Assembly: GCA_905221605.1 (NCBI GenBank)
Contig: CAJNDS010000813.1
Coordinates: 16,001 to 80,000, forward strand
Length of the DNA: 64,000 bases
From: Symbiodinium natans
Lineage: Eukaryota; Sar; Dinophyceae; Suessiales; Symbiodiniaceae
Direction of reading: 5' to 3'
In this document: piece by piece, positions 30,638-42,417 of the stretch
Layout: every line of letters begins with the position of its first letter
Numbering within the stretch: position 1 is the stretch's first letter
Translations under genes and position numbers: made by a program
The notes under the pieces: model-generated
What the model was told of the DNA's origin: nothing
The model's database searches: none
What the model saw: the letters and a program-made list of their open reading frames with translations, nothing else

Positions 30638-30721
30638 CATCCCTGATTGCGAGGTGAAAGCCATGCTAAGGGCTCCGAAAAGATCACCTGAGTCTGCTAA
30701 AGATGACGGTGCCAAGCGAAG
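30638..30721 (+). CDS. Candidate exon with a basic, NLS-like stretch
   Basis: After TTCTTACCAG, reads EVKAMLRAPKRSPESAKDDG then AKRRR, before a possible GC donor. The basic clusters fit a bipartite nuclear signal. No family is assigned. Confidence 0.3.
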
Positions 30722-31022
30722 GCGCTGCCACTGATGTACTGACTGAGTGTGCGCGGTCCAAAAGTCGGACATGCTCTTCTTGCAGGACATACCTTGTATC
30801 ATTTGCTTGCACAGACTTGCGCTATCTTTCAGCAACTGACGCGAGACACGAATGCTGGGACTTAGGATGTGGCATACGTCCGGAGTGGCCTTTCACTCTA
30901 TACTGTTGGGAGAGTACCTTCCAGAGGCTCAGAGCCAGTGCATGCGATGCTTATTCCAAGTTTGGATGTTCTCTGGTCACTCAGATGACTGTGTCCTAAT
31001 GGCTTGCCAGCACCTGTTGTAG

Positions 31023-31289
31023 GATATCAACTTCATCACGCTGGCTGTGGCTAGAGATCTGTTTCATCCTGAGATTCCTTGGGAAATGTTTCCTCTGCAA
31101 CAAGCGTGGTGGCCATTTGTGGCCCAGGCTGGCAGTTGCACTTTGTGACGACCGCTGGTGGCTCAGATGATTGACGCTGACAAACACTGGCATACGCTGA
31201 CATTGGCTGTCACGGGTCTGGCTGGTGTCAGGCCACAGAATCTGGGTCGTATCCTTGGACCGTTACTTTGTCGGATGCTGAGTTGAGAA
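31023..31289 (+). pseudogene. Coding-like frame broken by TGA, unknown product
   Basis: After TTGTAG, one frame reads DINFITLAVARDLFHPEIPW and, past a TGA at 31146-31148, AQMIDADKHWHTLTLAVTG, to a second TGA at 31287. Both halves look like protein. An unseen small intron around 31146, or decay of a former gene, would explain the stop. Confidence 0.3.
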
Positions 31290-32316
31290 AGACTGCATGA
31301 CAACCGTATTGAGCATTGTCAAGCGGTTTTCAGCAGGCATGCTGTCTCTCTTGCGACGCTGCGCACTTCGTATGTCAGCACCACATAAGAGTACGTGGAT
31401 ATCACAGCAACAAGATCATGTTTTTGTAGTAGGCAACATGAGCAACCTTCGTTACTTGGCACTTTCCCGGACCGGGTATTTGCTGAATTTTGCCATTTTG
31501 GTGTGGCATCTTTGTTATTGTGGACCCGTGCCAAAACCCTGAGAGAGACCAAAGTGATCCTCAAGGGCCTTGGCATGCCCAGACGGATTGGGTAGGTACA
31601 TCCGGGTACCCTTTCATGTGACTCTGCCTGTTTGCCTTTTGGGGGACTCTGCGGCACTGCGCAAAGCTTTGATGTCTCAAAGCGCTTCTGCTTCCATGGA
31701 TGTCTGGCACTATCGCGAAACATAGTGAAGACATTCTGCAAGCCTGTTCGTGTCGCCGCAAAGTGTTTCTCATTCGTGGTCAAGCTTTTTTGTTCATTCC
31801 AAGAACCGCCTCCTTGTAGTGCACCTAAAGGCCATACACCCTTGTTTTTGAGTACCTGGTTCCAGAATGGTTTTCATTTTTGCAGTTTAGGGCCTTGGGG
31901 GTCGACGGATAGTATATGAACAGGGTGTAGGGGTCTTAGGGTTTAGGACTACCTCACAGTCACGATGTGTAGGACTTTGGTTGAAAGCCAAGATGACCAG
32001 CAGTCCCAGGTAAAGATAAATGTCTTTTGGGGGGTACCTAGTTTCCTCGTGATTGCATCCAAACCTTCAAGTTAAGAAGGTACTCTTTACATAAAGATCA
32101 GATGCGCCCGTCTTAGTAGCATCAGCGAACTCAGGAAGCCTGTCCCAGAGGCATGGATTGGGAGCTCCTGAAGGCGGATGCACAGTTCAACACTTTCCTT
32201 GTTAATTCCTCAATCTGCAGGAGCGGCATCGCTGCACCGAAGGTGTGGGAGTGATGGGGCAGACCAGCAAGCTGTACCAGGCGAGGACGAGCACATGCCC
32301 GGGGGGAAAGATAGGC

Positions 32317-32471
32317 CAAGCAGTTTGGCCAGGAGCTGACCGTGTACCCAGAGGCCTTCGGCCTTCGTGCTCAGGCAACGGACAGGCCGTTCAGGCAGTT
32401 GTGTGCACGAAGCGCTGATCTCCGCAAGGAAGGCAAACGTCAGTCAGAACCTGGCATGCTGCGACCTTGAT
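32317..32471 (+). CDS. Candidate exon, unknown product
   Basis: One frame reads KQFGQELTVYPEAFGLRAQA and then ARSADLRKEGKRQ, ending at a TGA. Exact limits and family are unknown. The neighbourhood (32130-32310) also contains coding-like patches. Confidence 0.25.
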
Positions 32472-34120
32472 TCGGAATTGATTTCACAAGCTCCGGAACG
32501 AGCCATGACCTTGCTTCTGAGGCGACCGGCATATCCGACAGCTTCCGTGATGGATTGCCTTGTCGAGGGAGTGCCAACATACGGCCAGAATCTCAGGCAG
32601 ATGAGAAGCTGAGGTCAGTACGTAGACCGATGCGGTTTGCAACACAAAACATTTCAATGTGGCAGGCATCTCCTTACCTGGAGGAGCATACGGCATTGGT
32701 TCTTGGCTTACGAGAGCAGAGTTATAGCTACATATGTATATGTATTCATGTATACTCACCCCCCCCGTCGAAACCAGTTTTGTATGCTCCAGCTGTATGA
32801 TCAACTTGATGCAGTCTCAAGAAAGAAGCCAAAATGCGTGTATGCATCATCGGACTACAACCAATGGAAGCCATGTTGGGAATGCTGTCTTTATGCCATG
32901 AACAGAGCCTTTTTCTTTTTACTAATTTGACATTATGTGCCCCAAGTTTTAAATGCAAGTTTTGAGTTGGTCTGATCAACAAAATTGGATGTCAACTGGC
33001 TTTCTTGAATGCTACCTTAAAGGCCGGAAATATTGAAAGATAATGAAAGGGAGCTTTGTAATTTGCATATTTACGAAGTAGTTTCACGACGATGCCTGAC
33101 TCACTTATGTTAGCGAAGTTGGTTATGTTATTTTGCTTCTTAAGCTGGGAGGGGGCATGGGAGTGAGCGAGTGTGATTTAATGCAGTTTTCTTTATGCGT
33201 TCTGTCGTTCCCTTCAAAGACAAATGGCTATTGACATCAGTTTATACACCAGAGACTGAATCCATTACGCTTGTGCATACGCTTGTGCAATACCCGTACG
33301 TATGCGGCTTATGACTTGCAGGGAAATGCATTTGTTCATGTGAGCTCACCACACCAAGTTAAGCATCTAGCAATTCGGATAGTTCGATTTACATACTTGG
33401 AGGCCACCTTTCTTTTTCAAGTGATATTAAAGTCAGATAGCTTCGATGGCACGGAAAAGAGAATGAAGGACAGCTACTAGGACAACCGATGCTCCAACAA
33501 AAACAGCTATTTTCGTCGGGGCCAGCTTTTAAGTTTGCAATTAGGGGTAATTGAGTTCCTTGAGCAACTGTTGCAACCGTAGAACAGACCTTGCAGGATT
33601 ATACCTGCATCGTTAAGTTGAGTTAGCAGTTGATGAGGCTTTCATGTTTCATGATTCTAAGCTATGCAATATGTATTCGAAACCTAGCTATGCACATTTA
33701 GCATGCGATTTCCACAGCGATTGGCCTTGTCTAAGATAACAGCAAGATCGACACTGCCTTCGTGATCCGAACTTGTATAGCAATACTTTTGATTTTGCGA
33801 CTTGTCCCTGAGTTAAACTATCGCTGCGCTAATTTGGTTAGTATGATTGGAGGTCAGCTAGTTCAATCACTTACATGACTACCCAGTCGGTTTATTTCCA
33901 ATGCAAAGCATTCAAAGTGAAATCAGAATGCAATTGCCATGAACCCCATCATGAGATGAAGCGGGATCTCAGCCCCAACCTCTCTTAATCTTCGCGCGTG
34001 CATAAGTATACTTCCTAAGCCCTCTTCACATGGAATGTCTTGCCCAGCTTTTCTGCTCGTGATGTTGCCTTTGTTTTTTTTTACGAAATGGATATTATCT
34101 GCTCAGCAGGGGCCCTGAAT
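32472..34120. other. AT-rich stretch without a gene
   Basis: Low coding potential, especially 32900-34050, with many stops in all frames. Resembles intron or intergenic DNA. Confidence 0.5.
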
Positions 34121-34403
34121 CCAAAATCCCAAAACCAAATCCCCGGAGAGAATCTCAGAACTCGTTTTTTTGAATTATATTTGTTTGGTTTTTCCTCGAG
34201 TTGCTTTTGCTTGTTGTTTTTGTTTCGGGTGGTTTCCCCTCGGGAAATTGAGCCAAATACAAGAACTACCAAACAAACTCGAGGAAAAACAAAAACACAC
34301 AAAAGAACCAAACAACCAACACCAAAAACAGAAAGAAACACAACCAAAAAGCATACGCCCAAGAGCCAAATCTGAGATTCTCTCTGCGGGTTTGGTTTTT
34401 TGG
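34121..34403. mobile_element. Foldback (MITE-like) element of about 283 bp
   Basis: Left end 34129-34162 (CCAAAACCAAATCCCC, then GGAGAGAATCTCAGA) is complementary, with few mismatches, to right end 34371-34403. Inner parts also pair (TTTTTCCTCGAG near 34190 with CTCGAGGAAAAA near 34280), with a small palindrome near the middle. The whole unit is an imperfect long hairpin with T-rich and A-rich halves. No transposase is present. ORFs across it are accidental. Confidence 0.75.
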
Positions 34404-34696
34404 TGTTTAGTTTTTTTTTAGCAAGTCGTGTTCTCATCGCCATGTACAGTGATTTCTAGACCAGTGCCTGTCGTGGGGGGAGGGCTGGCCATTTGTGTAT
34501 AGATATATGTGTATATACACACATGGGAATCCGTCTCACCCTGCTTAACTTGTTTGAGCAAACCGCTGCAGGCGATCACTTTCTTGACAACGCGGATGCC
34601 AGAGGAAGCCGTCGTCGTCAATCGCTGGAGGCAATTGAAGATGCACATTGCCAGGAGGGGAAGATGATCGGACAGTTGGCATGGCCACAAACTCAG

Positions 34697-34963
34697 CACT
34701 CGATTAGCGGCATACAAGTCACTGCCAACTCTTCTGGGACTCGCCTTTCGCAGACTGCCGGCAACTTCAGCCGAGACCTGGGAGGCTCGGGTGTTCACGT
34801 TGCCGTTCAATACCATGGATCGTGTTGGACAAGAGATCGAGCGCTCCCGTTTGCAGCTCCACCGCAAGATGGTGGAGTCACCCGATGCATGTGCCGTCCT
34901 GAGCTTTGCAGTTTGTTTTGCGGTTGAAGTTGCAGGTGAAGCTAAGTGGCCAAGTGTTTTCAG
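34697..34963 (+). CDS. Candidate exon, unknown product
   Basis: About 89 codons of convincing protein: AAYKSLPTLLGLAFRRLP, EARVFTLPFNTMDRVGQEI, RSRLQLHRKMVESPDA. It starts after ACTCAG and ends at a GT that opens a (TG)n run. Two continuations keep the phase: an exon from 35001 (PFAWHERILQTRDEW...) or one from 35032 (AMSGWRSTGLGLPLG...). The first implies a 37-base intron. No family is recognised. Confidence 0.4.
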
Positions 34964-35000
34964 GTGTGTGTGTGTGTGGTGTGTTTGGAACACTCCGCAG

Positions 35001-35223
35001 GCCATTTGCCTGGCATGAGAGAATCTTGCAGACGCGCGATGAGTGGCTGGAGGTCGACAGGCCTCGGCCTGCCACTTGGAGCCTTCGGCACATCTTCGCT
35101 ACTTAAAGGGTTCAAAGATACTCGGCTCACCATGGTCTTCAGACCGAGGGCCTTCTTGCCCATTGGTAGTCGCGGTGCCAGCTTGGCGTGGCGCCCGGAA
35201 CATGCGTATGCTCCGGGGTTCAT
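35001..35223 (+). other. Possible continuation exon, two alternative frames
   Basis: One frame from 35001 runs to a TAA at 35104; another from 35032 stays open beyond 35220. Both join in phase to 34963, so the true structure is unresolved. Confidence 0.25.
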
Positions 35224-35380
35224 GCTGATCTGCTCGTCACTTTTTGTGTTTTTTGTTTCATGTGCAAGCCCGAAGCTCGCATTGCATAAACGCATCTGCA
35301 AAAGCGCATCTACTTGTGTGTATGCACGGAGCATGAAGCAAAGAGGCTGCAGCAGGGCCTGGTGCTCAGAGTCGCGTGGT

Positions 35381-35402
35381 GTGTGTGTGTGTGCGCGCGC
35401 GC
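35381..35402. repeat. (TG)n(CG)n microsatellite
   Basis: Alternating purine-pyrimidine run GTGTGTGTGTGTGCGCGCGC, a possible Z-DNA former. Confidence 0.85.
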
Positions 35403-35879
35403 TGCATTTTCTGAAGCGCGAACAACACATTTTGTGTTAGTTTGTGTTACACAAAGATCTGAGGCCAATTCTGCCCAAGCACGTCCTTACTGGATTTAGT
35501 GTGCCAGCACAACACAGTTCGCCTCTGAGAATGCAGTGCAATAGTGGCTGTGCATAAGACGAACATCCTTTCATTTCTTTTGGTTTTCTTCTTTTTTTGT
35601 TATGTCATGCGCTGCAGCGTCCAATGTGATGTGAAGAGCAAAGGACTTGGTGATGATGACCTGAACTACAACCTCTGTGCGGCACTTTGTGACGGGTTTG
35701 TCGGCAATTCCACATGTTGAAGCTCAGAAGCACATGCTTCCATGCCTTTTTGGTATGCCAGCACTGCGATGTGGTTTAGCTTGCTGCACAGGTGCAGCAG
35801 TACATCGTCACGCCCAGCGTGAGTATCAAAACCGCAGAACTGGCAGTTTTCTGGCGAGGGAGGAGCTTTGCAGATTGCT

Positions 35880-36000
35880 AGAGGGAGAGAGAGAGGGAGA
35901 GAGAGAGAGAGAGAGAGAAAATCTCACCAACAGACCGTGGACTGTGCTTTTCGAGGGGGGGCCATGCGTGTGGAGAGAGAGAGAGAGAGAGGGAACGAAA
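35880..36000. repeat. (GA)n-rich tract
   Basis: Two GA-repeat blocks (35881-35920 and 35976-35993) in a purine-rich stretch. G-runs of 12 and 15 follow at 36111 and 36183. Confidence 0.9.
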
Positions 36001-36199
36001 AGGGAAGCTAACGACAATAGGAACCGCAAGAGGCAGTGAAGTGCAAACTCAGGGCAGGGGAAACGGAGCAGTATGGCTAACGGTATTCTTACCTTGTTAG
36101 GGGATGAAGGGGGGGGGGGGCGGGGAAGAGGCCCGAGCAGCACTTGTGCACCTTTTCACCTCAAAACGCTCCAACCCCTCCTGGGGGGGGGGGGGGGTC

Positions 36200-37112
36200 G
36201 CGAGCGCGAGCGCTGGAAGGAAGAGAGTGTAGGTCATTTAGGTGCCAGGAAAATTTAGATTCAGATGTCCTGGACACTGGCACCGCAGTGGTATGTCAAT
36301 GCATGTTGTGAAACCCTCACATCGGCTGCATCCGACAACATGTTGTACCCAGTCGCCAAACATGCCGAGTAGCCACTGATCCGGCTATCAGAGATGCCGG
36401 CTCTCAAGGGTTCGGGGTCACATGCACATGCCATGCAGTTGAGATCCAAACCTGAGTTCCTCCAACTCTAGATTGGCCAGGTCTTCCGCCCTGGCTCGTC
36501 AGCATTTCTTTGCCCCGAAGGGCAAAGCGGTTCAATCCACCGCAGTGTCTCGGATCCTTTCGCCATGCCACAAACGCAAGATAAGCCCAATGCTGCCGAT
36601 TCTTCACTTTCATCATGTCTGAGTCTCTTGCTTCTGTCTGAGCTTCCAAGTGAGTGGGTCTTCTACGTAAACTTGCTCTGTCAGAGTCGTTGAAAAGCGA
36701 GAATGCTTGTTGTCTGCCTTTTGACATGCTTCAGTGGTAGCTGTCCTTCGATGGGCTTAGGCTGGGTTCCAACGGAGTGGACACAGAAGGCTCGGTGACT
36801 GGGCAGTGCCTGGATAGCTGGATGAGTTGTGGGCACAAGCCTCGTGAGATAGCTCCGGCTCCGATTTGGTCACAGACGACCGTGACCAGGTACATTCTGA
36901 CCATTCCCTTCCAAATCAGTTTTTTTTCAGTGTCCTTGACTGTATTGATGTTTTCTGTTTGGGGCGCATTGGGGTGTCAGGATGGGAGCGACACTTGTGA
37001 TGATGATGGCTCCCTGGAGGCAATCCGGATTCCGGACTGAGTGTACTGAGCGTACTCGACCTACCATCGTTCTCAACCGTTCTCAACTGCTGTGCTCTCA
37101 ACTGCAGTGAAG
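36200..37112. other. Undecided stretch with coding-like frames on both strands
   Basis: 36404-36727 (-) and 36479-36690 (+) both give protein-like translations, so neither is called. 36777-37040 (+) is open for 87 codons without a domain. Confidence 0.3.
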
Positions 37113-37253
37113 GAGCGGCATCAGCGAGCTTCTTTGGAGGCCTTGCGTCAAGAACTACAGCACTGTTCCAAGTCCAGGGACACGGTCCCGCCGAGCTTTC
37201 AGAAAGCGAGCTTTCATGCAGTTTCCTTCATCCAAGGCGAGGTGGCATCAAAG
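37113..37253 (+). CDS. Candidate exon, unknown product
   Basis: 47 codons in phase 0 at both ends, after GTGAAG and before an AAG/GCAGGT donor of the GC type. Reads ERHQRASLEALRQELQHC and on, a likely helix. A second coding-like frame at 37318-37520 (HPKRARRRVRRELSVLLDLA) may belong to the same gene. Confidence 0.4.
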
Positions 37254-37317
37254 GCAGGTGATCCTTCAATGATGTGCAGTCTTGCCTGATTCTTTTATTA
37301 CCCGCGGTTTTCGGACA

Positions 37318-37520
37318 GACCTTGCAGCAGCACTATGGGACCTGTGTCCTTGTAGCTTCTTGCATGGAAGGTTCACATCCTAAACGCGCACGTCGCAGAG
37401 TGAGACGTGAGCTAAGTGTTCTGCTTGACTTGGCGAATCAACTGGCATTGAAGTCCAACGAAGTCCTCTGGATGAGGACCTGGTCACATCGAGCTAGCCG
37501 TTGCCTCGCTGGCGTCTTAT
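37318..37520 (+). CDS. Candidate terminal exon with basic stretch
   Basis: Reads QQHYGTCVLVASCMEGSHPK, then RARRRVRRELSVLLDLANQL, ending in a TAG at 37518-37520. Possible acceptor CCTTGCAG. Unknown family. Confidence 0.35.
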
Positions 37521-38560
37521 AGTACTACGAAGCATTTCTTGTATGGCTTGGCTTTCCTTCCCGAGCTCATTCTTTTTTCTTCTCGTCTGTACACTGGCAT
37601 AGCTTTCGGAGAGTTCAGGGAGTTGTGGATGGCAGCTGATCAGTCACTGTCACATGGCTGCCGTAGTCACGGTCAACTTTACCAGCTTGCGTGTTTCAAG
37701 GAGCCAGAATTCAGGAAGCTGCGACGATTCAGGAAACAGCGGTTCGAGAAGCTAGGCGATTCAGGAAACTGCTCGGTTCGGGAGGGGGGGAGGCCGCTGT
37801 TGACATCCATGAAGAAGGATCGGGCAAGGGTGGGTGTTTCCTTCATTGCGATCCTGTGAAAGCACGAGATGGGAAACATTCACGTTGTGGGCGCGCACAG
37901 CGTGACATTGCCTAGGTTAGGACTTGAGGTTGATTGATGCGACTCGGGACACAGGGACATTCGGAAGAACCAAGGTGCAAACAGAATCTGTGTCCAGATT
38001 CCAGAATCATCCGTCGACTCCGTGTCTTTGTCACACATTTTCCGATTTTCTGAAACCGCAGAATTCAATGGTTATCAAGGTTTCCATCGCGCGTGGGGCA
38101 GTTGCATAGGTTGTGATTACCGACTCGGCGATTTGCAGTTTCCTGCAGGCTTAGGTTCCAAGGCCAGTGTCCGAATCCAAGTGTTGCAGCAACTGTGAGG
38201 ATACTCGGTTTCCGAATTCGTGTTTTAATCTGCATCTTGCAGCTTCGCGAATGGCGCTTTCCTCTGCGTTTTCCAAACACGTTTTTCCAACTCCGAACCG
38301 GCCCATGGTTTCGGTTTCCGAATCCGCGGCCTTACTTCGATGTGTGATGTGTTGATTCTTTCCGCTTTTCATGTTTGCGAAGAAGGTGGAAAGAAGCAGA
38401 GATACATGTATGTACAGTACACTTTGATGGAAGCCATCGCCTTAGGTCGCACGTCTTCTGCGAAATTTGGAAGTCCACAACAGGCCAGGGAGGCTTGTGT
38501 TTGCCAAGCGAAAGGCAGCTTGCAAGCGGTGGTAAAGTGTTAATTGTGCCGTTGGCACAG

Positions 38561-38749
38561 GTTCAGCCAGCGGTGTTGAAAGCAAGCCGTTGCCCAAGAT
38601 GGGAGGCGCTTAGTGTTGGCGATGTGTGGAGCTCATCCTGGCTTGAGCAGAATCAGGCCACCGGACCAGGGTCCCTGGCGATTGGTCGCTGGGAGCTCGA
38701 CTGGGACGCTTTCATTGTCATGGTGGAATGCAAGAAAGTTGCTGTCCAG
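38561..38749 (+). CDS. Candidate exon, unknown product
   Basis: 63 codons in phase 0, after TTGGCACAG with exonic G and before a GT donor. Strong protein-like content (CPRWEALSVGDVWSSSWLEQ, then WELDWDAFIVMVECKKVAV). It lies in a 184-codon open frame (38375-38929). No family is recognised. Confidence 0.42.
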
Positions 38750-38969
38750 GTCATACCACGTGCCGGTTGTGAGGGCTTGAGCCCGATGTCAGCCCATTCT
38801 GCCTGTTTGTGCTTGGTTTTCTTGAGTTGCTTGAGCTCATCCAGGCCGGAGTTGGATTGGAGGAGGCTCCGAAGACGACTTGTCGAGTGCACTGCCCAGG
38901 CCCTGGCATTGATGAGGCTGATCATGTGACGAGTCTCATGTGATGAGGTTGATGTTGTGCATCTCCGAG

Positions 38970-39143
38970 GTCAGATTCGGTTGCAGCAGCCGCCGCAGCA
39001 GAAGAGGCAGCTGTTGCCAAAGCTCTACCTGTAGACTGCTGTGGTGTCGTTTCGAGCAAGGAGGCTGGCTTTCCATCACCGGCGATGGACGAGGCGGGCC
39101 TGATGTGTTTTGTTCTTGTGTACGATCGAGTTACGATCGAGTA
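38970..39143 (+). CDS. Candidate exon with Ala/Glu-rich start
   Basis: After CTCCGAG, reads SDSVAAAAAAEEAAVAKALP, then SKEAGFPSPAMDEAGLMCFV, to a TAA at 39141. May follow 38561-38749 through an unseen intron. Confidence 0.35.
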
Positions 39144-39734
39144 AATCGAGTTAATAGGGGAACGAAGTCAGGCCAGGGAGGGGCAGTTTTGGGCTCGCTG
39201 GCTGATTTTTGTGTTTATGAGCTGCCTTCTGGATCGCCGTGCGGCCGAGACGGCCAGGGGAAGGGCGGGAGTTCCTTGCGCTAGCCAGCGTTCTAGCAGC
39301 CAGAGCTTAGCCCCTCGCTGTGCTGCAAGCTTTTTGTTTTTCTGCCGGTAGTACGTGCCCATCGCCTGCGATCATTAATTTTTCGTTCACATATGTTCAC
39401 GTGCTGTTGGGGCTCTTCGAGGGCTCTTGGGGGTCGCCTGATCCCTCACACCGAATGCTGGCAGAGGTGGTCGCATTTGGCAGTCGAAATGCGTGGAGAT
39501 CACTCTTGACTCAGTTTGCATCTGAGTCTTGTGCCTTGGCACTTTGCGTTCGCATCAACGGTCGAACCACGTCGAACCGAACATGGAAAGCTATCTCCGG
39601 TCCAGGAATCACATCTGGTATCTACTGTCGCAAGGCTGCTCCCTGCATGCCGGAGACTTGAGAGATCTTGAGAGATGCTTAGAGATGCGTCTGAGCATGT
39701 CTGAACTGTCATGCACATGGTGTGCTCGGATGCT

Positions 39735-39842
39735 TCTTTGCTCGAGGTGCTGCTGCTCAGCCAGTCGCCTGTGCGAGTCGTCACCAACCTGCTCATTTTC
39801 GAGAACCGTGCCAAGGATATCATGAGATTCATGAGCAATTGA
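39735..39842 (+). CDS. Candidate exon, unknown product
   Basis: Reads SLLEVLLLSQSPVRVVTNLL, then IFENRAKDIMRFMSN, before a TGA or a GA-type donor. Helical character, no family. Confidence 0.3.
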   Translation, partial: SLLEVLLLSQSPVRVVTNLLIFENRAKDIMRFMSN

Positions 39843-40215
39843 CAACCGAGCAGCAATTACGGAGATGTCCGGAGCACCGTATGGCCGTATGGCTGTGCTG
39901 TGGATCATGACAGAATCTGATCACTGGAGGGTTGAGCTGCTGAGCAAGAAGGCTGAAAATTTGCCAGGCGGCTGCGCTCTGTGCCTTGAACGGCTGGGAT
40001 GCGAAGCTTCCTGCATGCAGCATGAGCTGGGGAAAGCTAGATGAATTCAGATTCTTGAATCGTGTAAGCAAGGCAGTTGCCATTGCTCTGGCCTCAGTAC
40101 AGGTACGGTGCTGTAGAACAAACGGTGCACGCCCCGCATTCCCAGCATTGGTCAGCTGAGGCTCACTCTTTTCCTGGGATTGCGCTTCAGAGAGCTGGAT
40201 GAGCGCACACCTCAA
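39829..40215 (-). other. Minus-strand open frame (128 codons), doubtful
   Basis: The translation is even in composition with amphipathic helices (TEARAMATALLTRFKNLNSS, QSAAAWQIFSLLAQQL). It overlaps the + candidate at 39735-39842 and its 5' end lies close to the T25 run. No family is recognised. Confidence 0.22.
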
Positions 40216-40249
40216 CTATGCTGCGTCAGCAGCCGTCAGATGTCGGAGC

Positions 40250-40274
40250 TTTTTTTTTTTTTTTTTTTTTTTTT
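40250..40274 (-). repeat. T25 homopolymer (A25 on the minus strand)
   Basis: An uninterrupted run of 25 T. It could be the tail of a minus-strand retrocopy, but no matching gene body is recognisable at 40275 and beyond. Confidence 0.8.
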
Positions 40275-42417
40275 CCGAGGATCCGACAAAGTCTGGGTCT
40301 CCTGCGGCCAGACCAGGAGCCCTCTGAAATCGAGAGCAGCATACGCCAGCGTTCTTGCAGGCATTCTGTTTTTGCAACTACGTTTCAAAGTGTGAACCTC
40401 GTTTTGCACAGCTTCAGTGGTGTCTTTCTTAATCTTGGTCGCTGACATGGCCCTGTTGATGGCCGCTGGTTCGGGCCATTGGAGGAGAAGGTCCAGGGCT
40501 TTCTGAGCCTACCACATCATCGCCACCCCCAGCCTGGGCCCACACGCCATTACGGCCCCTTTCAACCAGCCTCGGTTGATAAGCAGAGAATGGCGCACTC
40601 GTTGAATGATTCAAATGTGGAGCGCCGGATCCAGGATGTAGACCGACTGGTTGTCTGGAGAAGTGCAGGCCAGGATGTACGCAGATCTACTTGGCCAGGA
40701 TATGCTCCGTTCGGTCCAACCGTTTTCGCCAAGCTGCGGCACTAGGTAAGCCCTTGTGGAGGGGCTTTCGTCCTTGCATGTCGCTTAGTAGCAAAGTCTC
40801 ATGAGAACGTACAAGAACCCACTTAAGGTGTGGTGCAACCCTTGACTTCCACCTGCATGGGGCCACATAAATTATGTGGCCCGGCAGGGAATTTGGTTGC
40901 ACATGGGAGTCTCTGCAAAGTCCACACAAAGGGAATGGAGCTCCGCCAGGTGGTGACACTGGGCTGGCATGGACCGGGAAAGTTGCCATCGCATCGACCA
41001 CGCGAGCAGTCTTTAGAAGACGGCGATCTTGGAGGATGTGTACTCTGCATGGTCGGCTGATTTGTACAAGCCTGAAGCCGGATGAGACCTGTAGCAATCG
41101 TGTTGCAGGTAACTCTGACTTGGAGTTACGACACGCGCGATTTGACGGCTGGGCCGATTTGATGTCATATGTGGATTGTTCAACCGATAGCAATGGTTCT
41201 TCACGTAAGCCTGCGTTCCTCATGTCTTTGACGGAAGCCCACCAAGAATCTCCGCTTCTGCGGTGTCTGCCGACCTTGGGCTCACGACTGGGGCGAGTGA
41301 CTCGAGTGATGCGGTGCATGCTTGAGAATTCTTGAGAGTTCACGGTCTGGATGGAAGATGCCTTGGCAGAAGCTTTCCGTTCCGTTCCGGAAAGGGAGAT
41401 GCTGGATCGGCCTAGGTTGGGTAAGTTGGGTTGCCGTGTGCCAGCGTCAGACCCCCAAGTTCGGAGACCGCAAACAATGCAAAACAGGAGATGGCCAGTT
41501 TGCTGTGTACCGGTAGCATCAGCTCAGCCAGCCGTTCCACATCCTTAACAAATCTTTATGCCTGCCCACATTGATGTGGGCAATGTGGGCACTGCTTGCG
41601 TGTTGCTTTGCTCTGGTCGAGGAGATGCAAGGTTGCCAGATGGCTCGTGCCCTGGAGGAGATGTACGATATCTCGCGATCAACGCTGTGGCAATTGTGGC
41701 GTTAGCATGAAACCACTGAGGTCATGGACTTCATACATTCAGGGTATTCGTGCGCGACAATGGTTCAAATCCCAGCTTGGGCGTGGCAAAGATTTTCATG
41801 TTGGCAAAAGAAAGTGATTTCAGTACTTCCTGCAGGGGGGGTGGCGTGAAGATTCGTGGCGAGAACGAACATGCGGTGCTTCAGAGGTGCCGTCCTTCTC
41901 GCCGCCACAGCAGAGCGCCTCCCTTGAACCGAAGATACTCACGGAACTCCCGGCCGTCGTCGCAGCCCCATTTCAGAATAACGGCCGCTTCATGTAGTGC
42001 GAGCATGTCTATTGCTGTTGTCACACCTCTTTAAGGCTGACGTCCCGCCCCTTTGGCAGGGTTTTCAGGTTTTCAGGTTGCCCCAAGTGGTCTCATCGGA
42101 AGCTTCCACATGCCAGGCAGCTGCCGTCGGATCGTAGCTTCGTCTCCAGACTATTGGCAGCGTTCCCAGGCACATCAGGCACAAAAAGCGTGTTCAAAGC
42201 ACCACATGCAGGAGAGAGCATCAATATCTGCACAAGAAAGCCTCAGTTGCGCAAGATGCCTCAGGAACAAGCCATGCAGTTTGTCACTCGATTGGTGCTG
42301 GCACTCAGCATGTGGTGGGAAAGCCTGGCGAGGCTTGACGTCCTCACATGTCCTCACTGTTTTCCGTCTGTATGTAAACATGAGCCAGTAGCTGGCAACC
42401 ATAGCGCAGCCGTCGTA
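40275..42417. other. No supported gene
   Basis: Mixed sequence with short ORFs only. A tRNA-like GGTTCAAATCC at 41763 lacks the rest of a tRNA. Confidence 0.4.

Noticed and set aside
34040-34443. ORFs of 111-120 codons over the foldback element
   Set aside because: Low-complexity Lys/Thr and Phe/Cys peptides caused by the A-rich and T-rich arms.
36404-36727. Minus-strand ORF of 107 codons
   Set aside because: Protein-like, but the opposite strand is just as protein-like over the same bases, so there is no basis to choose.
40250-40274. T25 run as a transcription terminator
   Set aside because: No hairpin precedes it and no transcription unit ends there on the + strand. A retroposed A-tail or slippage is more likely.
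41690-41775. tRNA gene suggested by GGTTCAAATCCC
   Set aside because: The flanking bases do not form a T stem, acceptor stem or anticodon arm.
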